Part shown: in pieces, positions 53,652 through 63,578 of the stretch
Position numbering within the stretch: the first letter of the stretch is position 1
Layout of the letters: every line of letters begins with the position of its first letter
Origin: Ruminococcus sp.
GTDB lineage: Bacteria; Bacillota; Clostridia; Oscillospirales; Acutalibacteraceae
DNA: 64,000 nucleotides
Direction: 5' to 3'
Assembly: GCA_017457155.1 (NCBI GenBank)
Contig: JAFTHZ010000020.1
Coordinates: forward strand, 62,001-126,000
Position numbers and translations under genes: made by a program
The notes under the pieces: generated by a model
Seen by the model: only the letters and a program-made list of their open reading frames with translations
Told to the model about the DNA's origin: nothing
Databases searched by the model: none

Positions 53652-54665
53652 ATGTCTCAACCTAAAGTATCCGTGATAGTGCCCGTATACAATGCACAGC
53701 AGTACCTCGAAAGATGTCTTGAGTCTCTCGTATCCCAGACCTACAAAGAGCTCGAGATAATCCTCGTGGATGATGGATCGTCTGATAACAGCCCCGCTAT
53801 TTGTGACAGCTGGGCACAGAAAGATTCTCGCTTCAAGGTAATTCACAAGCAGAACGCAGGCGCGGGAATGGCCCGCAACAGCGGAATTGATGTTGCAACA
53901 GGCAGATATGTTACCTTTGTGGATGCTGATGACTATATCGAGTCCGAAACTGTCTCAAAGTGCATAAACTCCATGATGGACAATAATTGCCATACAGCTG
54001 CTTTTGGCAGTAATGTTGTGGATTCAAAGGGTAACACAAGACAAAGACACGTCACAGCCTCGCCCTTGTATATAGGCAGAGAATCTGTTTCTGAACTTCT
54101 CTGCGGAATGCTCAGCTACAATGTTGGATTTGGTATGAGTGTGTGGAGCAAGGTGTTTGACCTTGATATCATCAGAGAACATTGCATCCGCTTTCTGTCA
54201 GAAAGAGAGTTTTATTCCGAAGATGCTTTGTTCGTGCTTGAGTACTTCTCATATGCTGATTCAGTGTGTGTTCTTTCTGATAATCTCTACTATTATTTTG
54301 AGAATGATGGCTCACTGTCCCGTGTTTATAACATCAAAAGAGAACAGAATCTGGGACTTTTTCTCAGAAAATCTCTGGAGACAGCCCGTTTAAATAATCT
54401 TTCTGACAATGTTTCGGACGCTATTATGGTTCGTTATCAGAATTATCTTATGGTTACATTTAAGTATCTGATGAGTTCAGAGCTGAAGTTTTCTGACAGA
54501 TACAGGAGCCTTCACAGCGTTTATAGGGATCCTGACCTTCAGCTTACGCTGACAAAGAATGTTCTTTCAAAACAGAAGAAGGCTCTCAGATTATTCTACC
54601 AGCTCATCAGTTGCAAACTTTATTTTCTTGCAGATATTATTTTATGGTGCAAGGTGCACCTCTGA
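53652..54665 (+). CDS. GT2-family glycosyltransferase
   Basis: 337-residue GT-A glycosyltransferase (family 2). KVSVIVPVYNAQQYLERCLES, ILVDDGSSDNSPAICDSWA, HKQNAGAGMARNSGID and the metal-binding VDADDY are all present in the N-terminal half. The C-terminal half is specific to this protein. Adds one sugar of the repeat unit. Confidence 0.92.
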   Translation: MSQPKVSVIVPVYNAQQYLERCLESLVSQTYKELEIILVDDGSSDNSPAICDSWAQKDSRFKVIHKQNAGAGMARNSGIDVATGRYVTFVDADDYIESETVSKCINSMMDNNCHTAAFGSNVVDSKGNTRQRHVTASPLYIGRESVSELLCGMLSYNVGFGMSVWSKVFDLDIIREHCIRFLSEREFYSEDALFVLEYFSYADSVCVLSDNLYYYFENDGSLSRVYNIKREQNLGLFLRKSLETARLNNLSDNVSDAIMVRYQNYLMVTFKYLMSSELKFSDRYRSLHSVYRDPDLQLTLTKNVLSKQKKALRLFYQLISCKLYFLADIILWCKVHL

Positions 54666-54680
54666 TTTTGGAGTTTTACT

Positions 54681-55958
54681 ATGTCTGATTTCACATCGGG
54701 AAAATTACTAATAAAAAAGCGAACCCTGTCTCAGTGGCTTGTTTTGTTTGCTTTTGCGATGCCGCTGTTTCTATCCTTTTTTACCAGTTTCCTTGGAATA
54801 GGCAGTTTTATCAAATATACCATCGATGTCGCCTGGTTGCTTGCATTTTGTCTTACTTTTTTTAAGCGTAAATTGTTTCTTGACAGAAACGTAGTCCCTT
54901 TTGTTCTGTTTGTGCTGGGGTTCTTTATGTATACCCTTGTGCTGTATGCTTTCAATTTCCAGTCGTATATATATTATTTGTGGGGATTCCGCAATAATTT
55001 CAGATTTCTGATATTCTTTTTGCTATGCGCCATTCTTCTCACCGAAGATGATGCAACAAATATGCTGAGATTTTTGGATGCACTTTTCTGGATTAACATT
55101 GTAGTCACCCTTTTTCAGTATTTTGTCCTTGGTTACAAACAGGACTATCTGGGTGGAATCTTCGGTGTTGATCGTGGTTGCAACGGCTACTCCATTGTTC
55201 TTTTTGCAATTGTTATTATCAAGTCTATTGTAAGCTTTATGGACAAAAAGGAGAATATCCTGCTATGTACTGTCAAGTGCCTGTTTGCCCTTGTTATTGC
55301 TGCTATGGCAGAGCTTAAGATATTCTTTGTAATGTTTGTTATCATCATTTTTATCTCTGTATTCTTTACCAGATTTTCTTGGCAGAAACCTGTAATTGTT
55401 CTTATCGCAGGTGCAGCTCTCATGGTTTCAGGTTCTGTTCTGACAGAAATTTTCGGATCTAACGAACAACTTTCTTTGGACAGAATTATGGAGCTTATTA
55501 CATCTACTTCATATGCTACGGAAAACGACCTTGGTCGAATCACAGCTATCCCCATTATTTCACGTACGATTCTGACAGAGCCGATTGAGCGTCTGTTCGG
55601 ACTTGGACTTGGCAACTGTGAGACCTCTTCCTTCGCTATATGTAACACTCCTTTCTTTGAGGTTTACGGCGGACTTAATTATACTTGGTTGTCCAGTGCG
55701 TTCCTCTTTTTGGAGACAGGCATTGTTGGTTTACTAATTTATATTTCGTTTTTCGTAATGTGTATGGTGTTTGCCATCAGACAATTTGTTAAGAAAAAGG
55801 GAAACCGACTTTTCTCTCAGATGACAATCATTATGTCAGTTATCTGTATAATTCTTGTATTTTACAATTCCTCACTTCGTTTTGAGGTTGCATATATGTC
55901 ATTCTTTGTTCTGGCTTTGCCGCTTATTTCCGCAAAGAGTGCAGTAACAGAGAGTTGA
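54681..55958 (+). CDS. Wzy-like O-antigen polymerase/ligase family membrane protein
   Basis: 425-residue polytopic membrane protein with about ten to twelve hydrophobic segments and a large extracellular loop at about 250-330. This is the layout of Wzy polymerases and O-antigen ligases, whose sequences are poorly conserved. In the locus it is the only candidate for polymerising the flipped repeat units. Confidence 0.82.
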   Translation: MSDFTSGKLLIKKRTLSQWLVLFAFAMPLFLSFFTSFLGIGSFIKYTIDVAWLLAFCLTFFKRKLFLDRNVVPFVLFVLGFFMYTLVLYAFNFQSYIYYLWGFRNNFRFLIFFLLCAILLTEDDATNMLRFLDALFWINIVVTLFQYFVLGYKQDYLGGIFGVDRGCNGYSIVLFAIVIIKSIVSFMDKKENILLCTVKCLFALVIAAMAELKIFFVMFVIIIFISVFFTRFSWQKPVIVLIAGAALMVSGSVLTEIFGSNEQLSLDRIMELITSTSYATENDLGRITAIPIISRTILTEPIERLFGLGLGNCETSSFAICNTPFFEVYGGLNYTWLSSAFLFLETGIVGLLIYISFFVMCMVFAIRQFVKKKGNRLFSQMTIIMSVICIILVFYNSSLRFEVAYMSFFVLALPLISAKSAVTES

Positions 55959-55962
55959 TATT

Positions 55963-57288
55963 ATGAAACGCAGTCAGATTCTCAATAATGCAAAGTGGAT
56001 AATTATATGTAAAATAGTCCAGTCCCTTCTGCAGTTTATAATTGGTATGTTGTGTGCCCGGTATCTGGGGCCTTCAAACTATGGACTCATAAATTACGCA
56101 GCTTCTTTTGCGAGCTTTGCATTACCTGTTGTTCGTCTCGGACTTGATGCCACACTTGTGCGCGAGCTGGTCAAGGACTCGGATGGAGAAGGGGAGATAA
56201 TGGGCACATCCATTGTTATGTGTCTTGTTTCTTCTGTTCTGTGCTATGGCGGAGTGGTTGGTTTTGTGACTGTTGCCAATGCAGGCGACACCACGGTTCT
56301 CATTGTCTGTATGCTCTACAATGTAATGTTGTTTTTCGCAGCAATAGAGATGATCCAGTACTGGTATCAGTACAAGCTCCTGTCAAAGTATTATTCTCTG
56401 GTTGGTCTTGTAGCTTACGTGATTGTTTCCGTCTATAGGATATTCCTGCTTGTAACTGACAAGAGTGTATATTGGTTTGCAGTGACAAACGCCTTTGATG
56501 TAGCCATAATAGTTGTTTCTCTAGTTGTTATTTATCTGAGGATGGGCGCAGGACGACTTCGGTTCTCTTTCTCCAGAGCCAGGGACCTGTTCAGCAGGAG
56601 TAAGCATTATATTCTTGCTATGCTTATGATATCCATAATTCAGAATACAGATCACATTATGCTTACCAATATGGTAGGGGAGAAAGAAAACGGTTTTTAC
56701 TCCGCTGCAATTACTTCTGCAGCTGTTGTTCAGTTCGTATATTACGCTATTATTGATTCCTTCCGTCCTATGATTCTATCCAAGAAGGAAGAGAATGAGG
56801 AGCTCTATAAACTCAATATGTCACGCCTTTACAGTGTGATAATATACCTTGCATTTCTGCAGTCAGTTGTCTTTATATTGTTTGCAAAGCCCATAATCAC
56901 CATATTATATGGTGCTCAATATGCAGAATCCATCAGAGTACTTAGGGTGCTGATGATGTACTATGTATTCTCACTTATGGGAGTTGTGAGGAATGTCTGG
57001 ATACTTGCAGAGCAGAAACAGAAGTATCTCCTGGGAATAAATCTCTCAGGTGCACTTTTCAATGTTGTCCTCAACTTCTTCTTGATTCCATATTTCGGAG
57101 CCTGTGGCGCAGCCTTTGCATCATTGATGACCCAGTTTTTTATGAATTTCCTTTTAGGGTTTATATTCAAACCTATACGTGAGTCAAATTATATTATGCT
57201 GCGGGGTCTGAATCCTGCTTTCCTTATGAAAGAAAGCAAGAACATTGTCTCAGAATTGCTTGATAGCAGAAAAAAGAAGAATTCATAA
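55963..57288 (+). CDS. Wzx-like polysaccharide flippase (MOP superfamily)
   Basis: 441-residue, 12-14 helix MOP-type transporter. The N-terminal IGMLCARYLGPSNYGLINYAA motif and paired helices are those of Wzx/RfbX repeat-unit flippases. It would turn the undecaprenyl-linked repeat unit to the outer face of the membrane. Four bases after the polymerase stop. Confidence 0.9.
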   Translation: MKRSQILNNAKWIIICKIVQSLLQFIIGMLCARYLGPSNYGLINYAASFASFALPVVRLGLDATLVRELVKDSDGEGEIMGTSIVMCLVSSVLCYGGVVGFVTVANAGDTTVLIVCMLYNVMLFFAAIEMIQYWYQYKLLSKYYSLVGLVAYVIVSVYRIFLLVTDKSVYWFAVTNAFDVAIIVVSLVVIYLRMGAGRLRFSFSRARDLFSRSKHYILAMLMISIIQNTDHIMLTNMVGEKENGFYSAAITSAAVVQFVYYAIIDSFRPMILSKKEENEELYKLNMSRLYSVIIYLAFLQSVVFILFAKPIITILYGAQYAESIRVLRVLMMYYVFSLMGVVRNVWILAEQKQKYLLGINLSGALFNVVLNFFLIPYFGACGAAFASLMTQFFMNFLLGFIFKPIRESNYIMLRGLNPAFLMKESKNIVSELLDSRKKKNS

Positions 57289-57356
57289 CTGTATATTAAG
57301 GAGTAGTTATCCTGATACTCCTAAGTATAAAATATTTCATAAAGGAGAAATGTCTT

Positions 57357-60300
57357 ATGAAAAGAACACTGGCGATAGTGCTCACATTACTGATGCTTGT
57401 ATCCGTAATGCCACTATCAACACTTGCAGCAGACGTTCAGCCTCTTGCAAGTTCAGAGTACGGTGCAGGTCTTACTGTTGTTACTGACAGTGAATCCAAC
57501 CTGGCACCCGGTGTCACTTTGAATGAAGTTGTAGCACTTGATTCAAATAATGATCGTGTTGAGATGTATGTCACTACTGTAGACACAACTGTTGACACTG
57601 TTAAAGTTTACGCAAACTACAAGGATAACCAGAATTCCGAGTATGGTTTGCAGACACTTTCCGAGCAGGTTGCTGCTATGGAGGCTAATTATGAAGAGCC
57701 TTTCAAGGTAGTAGCCGGTATCAATGCTTCTTATTACAACACCGCTACAGGTAAGCCTACAGGTGCTTTTGTAATGGAGGGTATTGATGTAACAACTGTA
57801 TCTGAGGGAAACAATTATGCCTTCTTTGCAGTTCTCAAGGACGGAACCTATATGATCGGTAACAAGGGTGAGTACTCCTCCTACATCGGTCAGATCAAAG
57901 AGGCAATCGGCGGATATGTTCATATCGTTAAGGATGGACAGGTTGCATCCGGTCTTGATAAGACTACAAAGTATCCCCGTCAGACTCTGGGTCTTACTGC
58001 AGACGGCAAGCTCATTCTTATGACAGCTGACGGTTCTCAGGTACCTAAGACCATCGGTCTTACATATCAGGAGCAGGCAGAGGTTATGCTTTCTCTTGGT
58101 TGTGTAGATGCTATTCATCTTGACGGTGGTAACTCTGCAACCTTCGGTGGCGTTCGTGAGGGTGAGAGCGAGTTCACACTCATCAACACACCTTCCGGTA
58201 ACGTTGAGCGTGCTGTTTCCAACACACTTTGTATCGTTACTACTGCAGTAGCTGATGGTACTTTTGACCATGCAGTTATCGAGGGTGATCATGAGTACAT
58301 GGCTCCCAACTCAACCTACACATTCACAGCTAAGGGTATCGACGCATCCGGTGGTCCCGCTGACGAGATCCCCGCAGATGTTACCTGGGCTCTTTCTGAT
58401 TCAAGCTTTGGTACAATCAAAGACGGCAAGTTTGTTTCTAACGGCACATTAGGTAATGTTGATATTCAGATGGTTCTCGATGGTAAGGTTGTAGGTTCAA
58501 AAACAATCAGCGTTGTTAACCCCACAAGCATCGCATTTGATGCAGAGACAAAGACTCTTCCTTACGGAAAGTCCACAGATCTCACTGTTGTTGCTATGTA
58601 TGGTAACAACGAGATCTATGTATCAGCAGAAGCATTTGATTTCACAATTGCTGATCCCACAGCAGGTTCAATGAGCGGCTTCAGCTTCACAGCTACCACC
58701 ACAGAGACTTGTAAGGGCACTTCCGTAACAGCTGAGTATAAGTATGCTGAGATGGATGCAATCACCGTTACTATCAACTATGGCAAGGGTTCTGAGGTTA
58801 TTTATGACTTCGAGCAGGACAACGTAGATGAGTGGATCGGTGTTGACAAGTTCGGTGAATGGGCAGACAACAAGAATGCAGAAATCGCTGAGCAGTATCC
58901 CGACGCAAAGTATGATATTGTTAAGCTTTCCGAAAACTCAAACGGTGTAGGATTCAAGTCCAGCTCAACCTTCCTTGCAACAGAGGAGAACGGCGGACAG
59001 GTTAAGAACGGCAACAGTTCACTGGGTCTTACTTTCGACCGTCTTTATGACCAAGATACAGGTAGTTGGTCTTACAACTATGTTTACTACACAGGTGATA
59101 CTCAGGTATGGCGTGATGTAGAGAATGGCAAGAACGCTACCAAGATCGGTATGTGGATCTATCTTCCCGATAGCGCATCAGGTCTTTATGCACGTATCTG
59201 CCGTACGTTTACTAAGGATAGCTCAGGCAAGCTTTATACCAACTATGACTACATGACAGTCAATGGTACAAAGTTCTCCCAGTTCACAAATATTCCCGAG
59301 TCCGGTTGGGTTTATGCTGAGTTTGATCTGACTGCTTATGACTATCAGTCATCCCTCCAGTTCAACCCCTATGAGGACTATGCAATCAATAACGGTAAGG
59401 GAGCAAATACCAACAACTATCCTGCATTCATTCAGTTCTTTGTAAACACCTATGATATGGATGCTGAGAAGGTAACTATCTATATTGATGATATTACTCT
59501 TGACTATAGTGATGTTACCGAGGACAGAGATGCTCCTGTTATCTCTGACGCAAAGATATCACAGAATATCGATAATTTTGTAGCTCTCAACGGCCAGACT
59601 GTTTCAAACAATCAGGTTTCTTTCGAGGCAACAATTGCTGACTCTACAAAGAAGGATAACTACACAGGTCTTGATTATTCTACCGCAAAAATCTACATTG
59701 ACGGTATAGATATGTCTAAGGCTACAAGCTTCAAGGCTGCAGGCACCACAATGGCTCTGTCTGATGTATACCTTACAAACGGTACACATGAGATCGTATT
59801 TGAGGTTGCTGACAAGCAGGGTAACTATACAAAGCTCACAAAGACTCTCACAGTTGCTGCTACCGCAACTAATCCCATCGTTACAATTTCCGGTCACAAT
59901 AATGGTAACGAGACACCTAAGGCCGGTTCTGTTTACTATGTTGACGTTGTAGCTTCTGATGCTTCCAAGATTGACAGCATCACTACAACTCTCAAGATGC
60001 AGACAGCTAACACATTTGAGCCCGAGTATATTGTTACAGCTGATGGTGTAACTGTTGATTATACTCTTGATGAGCTCAACAATGAGCTGACTCTCACTAT
60101 CACCAATAACGGTGATGCAACAGGCGAGACTATCCTTGCTTCCGTTCCTGTCCGCGTATGGGCATGGAGTGAGGAGATCACCGGTCTCGCACCTTCTAAA
60201 CAGCAGGCTACAACAAATTCACCTATCGTAAATATTATCGTTGATACTGTTTATGGTGAGGTTGATTATGCTGATGGTGTTGTAGACAACAACTATGTTT

Positions 60301-62363
60301 GCGGCTTCTACTCAGCAATCAATGTTAAGACCGAAGTTCAGGATATCAATCTCACAAGTGGTGGTGTTGCATGGCATGAGCACAATGCAACTGCGCTTGA
60401 GGATAAGGCTGCTACCTGTACAGAGTGCGGTTATACTGGCAGAACATACTGCGAGGGCTGTTCTTCTGTAGTTGACTGGGGCACAACAGTTGATGCAACA
60501 GGACACAACTATGTTGTTTCTGACGGCAAGCTTGTTTGTGAGTCTTGTTCCACAGAGAAAACACAGACAGGTCTCTATACAGATGAGACAGGTACATACT
60601 ACTTCATCAACGGCGTAGCTCAGAAGGGCTGGCAGACAGTTGATGGTGCATGGTACTACTTCACTGACAGCGGTGTAGGCTATGACGGCGAGATGGAGTT
60701 TATCCCCGGCGTTACATACAGCCTCACTGATGGTAAGCTTGATTCCGGCGTATGGGCAAAGACCCTCTATGGAAACAAGTACTACTATGGTCCCACATAC
60801 CACGCCAAGGGCTGGGTAAATATCGACGGTGAGGATTACTTCTTCGAGAACGGTATTGCTCTTGCTTCCGGTTGGGAGCTTCTCTTCGAGAGCCAGGCAT
60901 ACAGAAATTGGTACTACTTCAACGAGGATGGTACCTGTGACAAGACAATGAAGCCTGAGGACGGCTTTATCGAGTTCAGAAATGGTCTCGGATATGCTAA
61001 GGACGGCGAAGGCCTTGCTGGTCTGTGCAACATCGATGGTGACTGGTACTACTTCCATCACACAGGTTATGCACAGAAGAACGGCACCTATGGTGGCAGA
61101 ATCTTCAAGGATGACTATGCAGCATACACAGGTCTGCTGACAGTCAACAATGTTCTCTACGTATACGAGGATGGTGTTACAGGTAACTGCGGACTCTATG
61201 AGTTCGATGGTGAGTACTACTACTCCTACTGGGGTGGCGTTGTTAAGACCAACGGCAAATATTACATCGATAATTCCTTCTGCGATCTTCCTGCAGGTGA
61301 GTACACCTTCGGTGAGGACGGCAAGATGGTTCGTGGTCTCATTGAGACAGAGGACGGTCTTTGCTATTACCTGAACGGTAAGCCCGCAGCAGCAGGTCTC
61401 TACAATATTGATGGCGACTACTACTTCGTTAAGGCAAACGGTATCTGCTCTGTTAACGAGAAGAGATACGCCTGGGCAACCAACTGCGATCTTCCCGTAG
61501 GCGAGTACACCTTCGGCGAGGATGGTAAGATGCTCAATGGTGTTGTAGAGATTGACGGAACAAAGTACCTCTATGTAAATGGTAGAACAGCAACCAAGGG
61601 TCTCTTCGAGATCGATGGCGACTACTACTATTCATACTGGGGCGGCGTTCTGAGAACAGACGGCAAGTACTGGGTAGACACTACTTACTGTGACCTTCCC
61701 GCAAATGCAAACTACACCTTCGGACCTGACGGTAAGATGTACAATGGCGTTGTTGATATCGATGGTACACTGTATCTCTACATCAACGGTCTCACATCCA
61801 GATGCGGTCTCTTTGAGGTAGACGGTGACTACTACTATGCATACTGGGGCGGCGTAATCAAGACCGACGGTAAGTATTGGGTAGACACAACATACTGCGA
61901 CCTGCCCATCGGTGAGTACACCTTCGGCGAGGATGGCAAGATGCTCAATGGTGTAGCAGAGGTTGATGGTACTAAGTACCTGTACTTTGATGGTAAGACA
62001 TCCACCAAGGGTCTCTTTGAGATTGATGGTGAGTACTACTACGCAAGCTGGGGCGGCGTTCTCCAGACAGGCGGCAAGTACTGGGTAGATACAACATACT
62101 GCGATCTTCCTGCAAACAAGAACTATGAGTTCGATGCAGACGGCAAGATGCTGGACGGCTTCGTAACAAAGGATGACGGAATCTACTACTACGTAGATGG
62201 TACAACTCCCGCTCCCGGTCTTATCGAGGTAGATGGTTACTACTACTTTGTAAACTGGGGTGGCAAGCTGGTTACAAACCAGACCTTCTATGTATGGGAG
62301 ACTAACGGTTACACAATTCCCATGAACTACAAGTTCGACGATCTGGGACGCGTTTGCCGATAA
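57357..62363 (+). CDS. Giant secreted phosphodiester-glycosidase-like protein with C-terminal binding repeats
   Basis: 1668 residues. Signal peptide (1-25); NAGPA-like phosphodiester glycosidase domain (about 90-300; PRQTLGLTADGKLILMTADG, DAIHLDGGNSATF). Then Ig-like domains (about 305-480), a jelly-roll-like carbohydrate-binding segment (480-725), an Ig/cohesin-like segment (about 835-955) and a Cys/His-rich ribbon (CTECGYTGRTYCEGC, about 1020). At about 1080-1668 are wall/glucan-binding-type repeats including at least six copies of a 68-69-residue unit, GLFEIDGDYYYSYWGG followed by GKYWVDTTYCDLP. Such enzymes remove N-acetylglucosamine or teichoic-acid-like phosphodiester caps. After wzx it may process or hold the polymer. 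AAAGGAG ribosome-binding site; C-ending codons favoured. Confidence 0.85.
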   Translation: MKRTLAIVLTLLMLVSVMPLSTLAADVQPLASSEYGAGLTVVTDSESNLAPGVTLNEVVALDSNNDRVEMYVTTVDTTVDTVKVYANYKDNQNSEYGLQTLSEQVAAMEANYEEPFKVVAGINASYYNTATGKPTGAFVMEGIDVTTVSEGNNYAFFAVLKDGTYMIGNKGEYSSYIGQIKEAIGGYVHIVKDGQVASGLDKTTKYPRQTLGLTADGKLILMTADGSQVPKTIGLTYQEQAEVMLSLGCVDAIHLDGGNSATFGGVREGESEFTLINTPSGNVERAVSNTLCIVTTAVADGTFDHAVIEGDHEYMAPNSTYTFTAKGIDASGGPADEIPADVTWALSDSSFGTIKDGKFVSNGTLGNVDIQMVLDGKVVGSKTISVVNPTSIAFDAETKTLPYGKSTDLTVVAMYGNNEIYVSAEAFDFTIADPTAGSMSGFSFTATTTETCKGTSVTAEYKYAEMDAITVTINYGKGSEVIYDFEQDNVDEWIGVDKFGEWADNKNAEIAEQYPDAKYDIVKLSENSNGVGFKSSSTFLATEENGGQVKNGNSSLGLTFDRLYDQDTGSWSYNYVYYTGDTQVWRDVENGKNATKIGMWIYLPDSASGLYARICRTFTKDSSGKLYTNYDYMTVNGTKFSQFTNIPESGWVYAEFDLTAYDYQSSLQFNPYEDYAINNGKGANTNNYPAFIQFFVNTYDMDAEKVTIYIDDITLDYSDVTEDRDAPVISDAKISQNIDNFVALNGQTVSNNQVSFEATIADSTKKDNYTGLDYSTAKIYIDGIDMSKATSFKAAGTTMALSDVYLTNGTHEIVFEVADKQGNYTKLTKTLTVAATATNPIVTISGHNNGNETPKAGSVYYVDVVASDASKIDSITTTLKMQTANTFEPEYIVTADGVTVDYTLDELNNELTLTITNNGDATGETILASVPVRVWAWSEEITGLAPSKQQATTNSPIVNIIVDTVYGEVDYADGVVDNNYVCGFYSAINVKTEVQDINLTSGGVAWHEHNATALEDKAATCTECGYTGRTYCEGCSSVVDWGTTVDATGHNYVVSDGKLVCESCSTEKTQTGLYTDETGTYYFINGVAQKGWQTVDGAWYYFTDSGVGYDGEMEFIPGVTYSLTDGKLDSGVWAKTLYGNKYYYGPTYHAKGWVNIDGEDYFFENGIALASGWELLFESQAYRNWYYFNEDGTCDKTMKPEDGFIEFRNGLGYAKDGEGLAGLCNIDGDWYYFHHTGYAQKNGTYGGRIFKDDYAAYTGLLTVNNVLYVYEDGVTGNCGLYEFDGEYYYSYWGGVVKTNGKYYIDNSFCDLPAGEYTFGEDGKMVRGLIETEDGLCYYLNGKPAAAGLYNIDGDYYFVKANGICSVNEKRYAWATNCDLPVGEYTFGEDGKMLNGVVEIDGTKYLYVNGRTATKGLFEIDGDYYYSYWGGVLRTDGKYWVDTTYCDLPANANYTFGPDGKMYNGVVDIDGTLYLYINGLTSRCGLFEVDGDYYYAYWGGVIKTDGKYWVDTTYCDLPIGEYTFGEDGKMLNGVAEVDGTKYLYFDGKTSTKGLFEIDGEYYYASWGGVLQTGGKYWVDTTYCDLPANKNYEFDADGKMLDGFVTKDDGIYYYVDGTTPAPGLIEVDGYYYFVNWGGKLVTNQTFYVWETNGYTIPMNYKFDDLGRVCR
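61191..62360 (+). repeat. Tandem 204-207 bp coding repeats (cell-wall/glucan-binding type)
   Basis: Six in-frame repeat starts at 61191, 61395, 61599, 61806, 62010 and 62217, spaced 204 or 207 bases. Each encodes GL(F/Y)E(I/V)DG-(D/E)YYY-WGG followed by KYW-DT-YCDLP and TFG-DGKM. Copies 3-5 are the most alike; a shorter relative starts at 61020 and the last copy is partial. This array is prone to copy-number change by recombination. Confidence 0.85.
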
Positions 62364-62395
62364 ATCATCTCTGATTTAGTTACTATTAATTAAAC

Positions 62396-62430
62396 GGGCG
62401 GCTGTGGATTATTTAATCTGCAGCTGCCCT
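62396..62430 (+). terminator. Terminator of the giant surface protein gene
   Basis: GGGCGGCTG...CAGCTGCCC hairpin with T-rich tail (ctttattttttatt); the last genes of the exopolysaccharide transcript end here, galE has its own promoter. Confidence 0.82.
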
Positions 62431-62451
62431 CTTTATTTTTTATTAATTGTA

Positions 62452-62460
62452 TGCTATAAT
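62452..62460 (+). promoter_or_regulatory. Extended −10 promoter of galE
   Basis: TGCTATAAT (62452-62460), an extended −10 element (TGnTATAAT), about 60 bases before the galE ATG. No convincing −35. Confidence 0.6.
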
Positions 62461-62520
62461 TTATAAAATATCTCAGACAGAGATTATGGGGATATCTGTC
62501 AGGACTTTGAGGAGGCTATT

Positions 62521-63528
62521 ATGGCTATACTTGTGACAGGTGGTGCGGGATTTATCGGCAGCCATACCTGTGTTGAACTGCTCAGTACCGGTTACGAGGT
62601 TATTGTTGTTGATAACCTTTCTAATAGTAGCGAGGAGGTACTCTCTCGTATAGAGCGGATTACAGGCAAGAATACGCGATTCTATAAAGGTGACGTACGA
62701 GACAAAGAGTTGCTTCGGACGGTTTTTTCTGAGAATACTGTTGAGGCTGTCATTCATTTTGCAGGATTTAAGGCAGTAGGTGAGTCTGTTCAGCTTCCTT
62801 TGATGTATTATAACAACAACCTGACCAGCACCCTGATTCTTCTTGAGGTAATGCAGGAGTTTGATGTCAAGCGCCTTGTCTTCTCTTCTTCTGCTACAGT
62901 ATATGGAATCCACAATCCTGTCCCACTCACCGAGGATATGCCTCTCAGTGCTTCCAACCCCTATGGCAGAAGTAAGCTGTTCATCGAAGAAATTCTCAGG
63001 GACCTGTATATCTCTGATGAAAGCTGGAGTATAGCTTTGCTCAGATATTTCAATCCCATTGGTGCCCACAGCAGTGGTCTGATAGGAGAATCTCCAAAGG
63101 GTGTTCCAAATAACCTTATGCCCTATATTTCTCAGGTTGCAGTTGGTAAGCTTGAGAAGCTCAATGTATTTGGTAACGATTATGCTACCGCAGACGGAAC
63201 AGGAAGCAGAGATTACATCCACATCGTAGACCTTGCTCTTGGGCATCTCAAAGCTATAAAGTGGGTTATGGCCCACAGGGGATGCGATGCTTTCAATCTC
63301 GGCACAGGCAAGGGAACAACGGTCCTTCAGCTGAGAGACGCTTTCGTCAATTCTACAGGTGTGGAGATTCCTTATTCATATGCATCGCGCAGACCGGGAG
63401 ACGCCGACGAGGTTTATGCTTGTGCTGACAAAGCAAGAGACCAGCTTGGCTGGGAGGCAAAATATGATATTGAAGCAATGTGTCTCGATACATGGCGCTG
63501 GCAAAAAAATAACCCTGATGGATTCTGA
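62521..63528 (+). CDS. galE: UDP-glucose 4-epimerase
   Basis: 335-residue short-chain dehydrogenase-fold epimerase interconverting UDP-glucose and UDP-galactose. NAD-binding TGGAGFIGSHTCVELL, HFAGFKAVGES, SSSATVYG and catalytic NPYGRSK (Tyr/Lys) then PRPGD-like RRPGDADEVYA at the C-terminus. Its place after the exopolysaccharide genes indicates supply of UDP-galactose for that polymer. Good GAGGAGG ribosome-binding site. Ends at a bidirectional terminator. Confidence 0.96.
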   Translation: MAILVTGGAGFIGSHTCVELLSTGYEVIVVDNLSNSSEEVLSRIERITGKNTRFYKGDVRDKELLRTVFSENTVEAVIHFAGFKAVGESVQLPLMYYNNNLTSTLILLEVMQEFDVKRLVFSSSATVYGIHNPVPLTEDMPLSASNPYGRSKLFIEEILRDLYISDESWSIALLRYFNPIGAHSSGLIGESPKGVPNNLMPYISQVAVGKLEKLNVFGNDYATADGTGSRDYIHIVDLALGHLKAIKWVMAHRGCDAFNLGTGKGTTVLQLRDAFVNSTGVEIPYSYASRRPGDADEVYACADKARDQLGWEAKYDIEAMCLDTWRWQKNNPDGF

Positions 63529-63543
63529 TTATATCCTTTAATA

Positions 63544-63578
63544 AAAAAACAGCTACCTGCTTTTGGGTAGCTGTTTTT
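63544..63578. terminator. Bidirectional terminator (galE / YolD-like)
   Basis: AAACAGCTACC...GGTAGCTGTTT hairpin with A-run on the left and T-run on the right, between two convergent genes. Confidence 0.9.

Noticed and set aside
61191..62360. Regular repeats considered as a CRISPR-like or other DNA array
   Set aside because: Units are adjacent, in frame, 204-207 bp and encode a conserved protein motif; there are no spacers.
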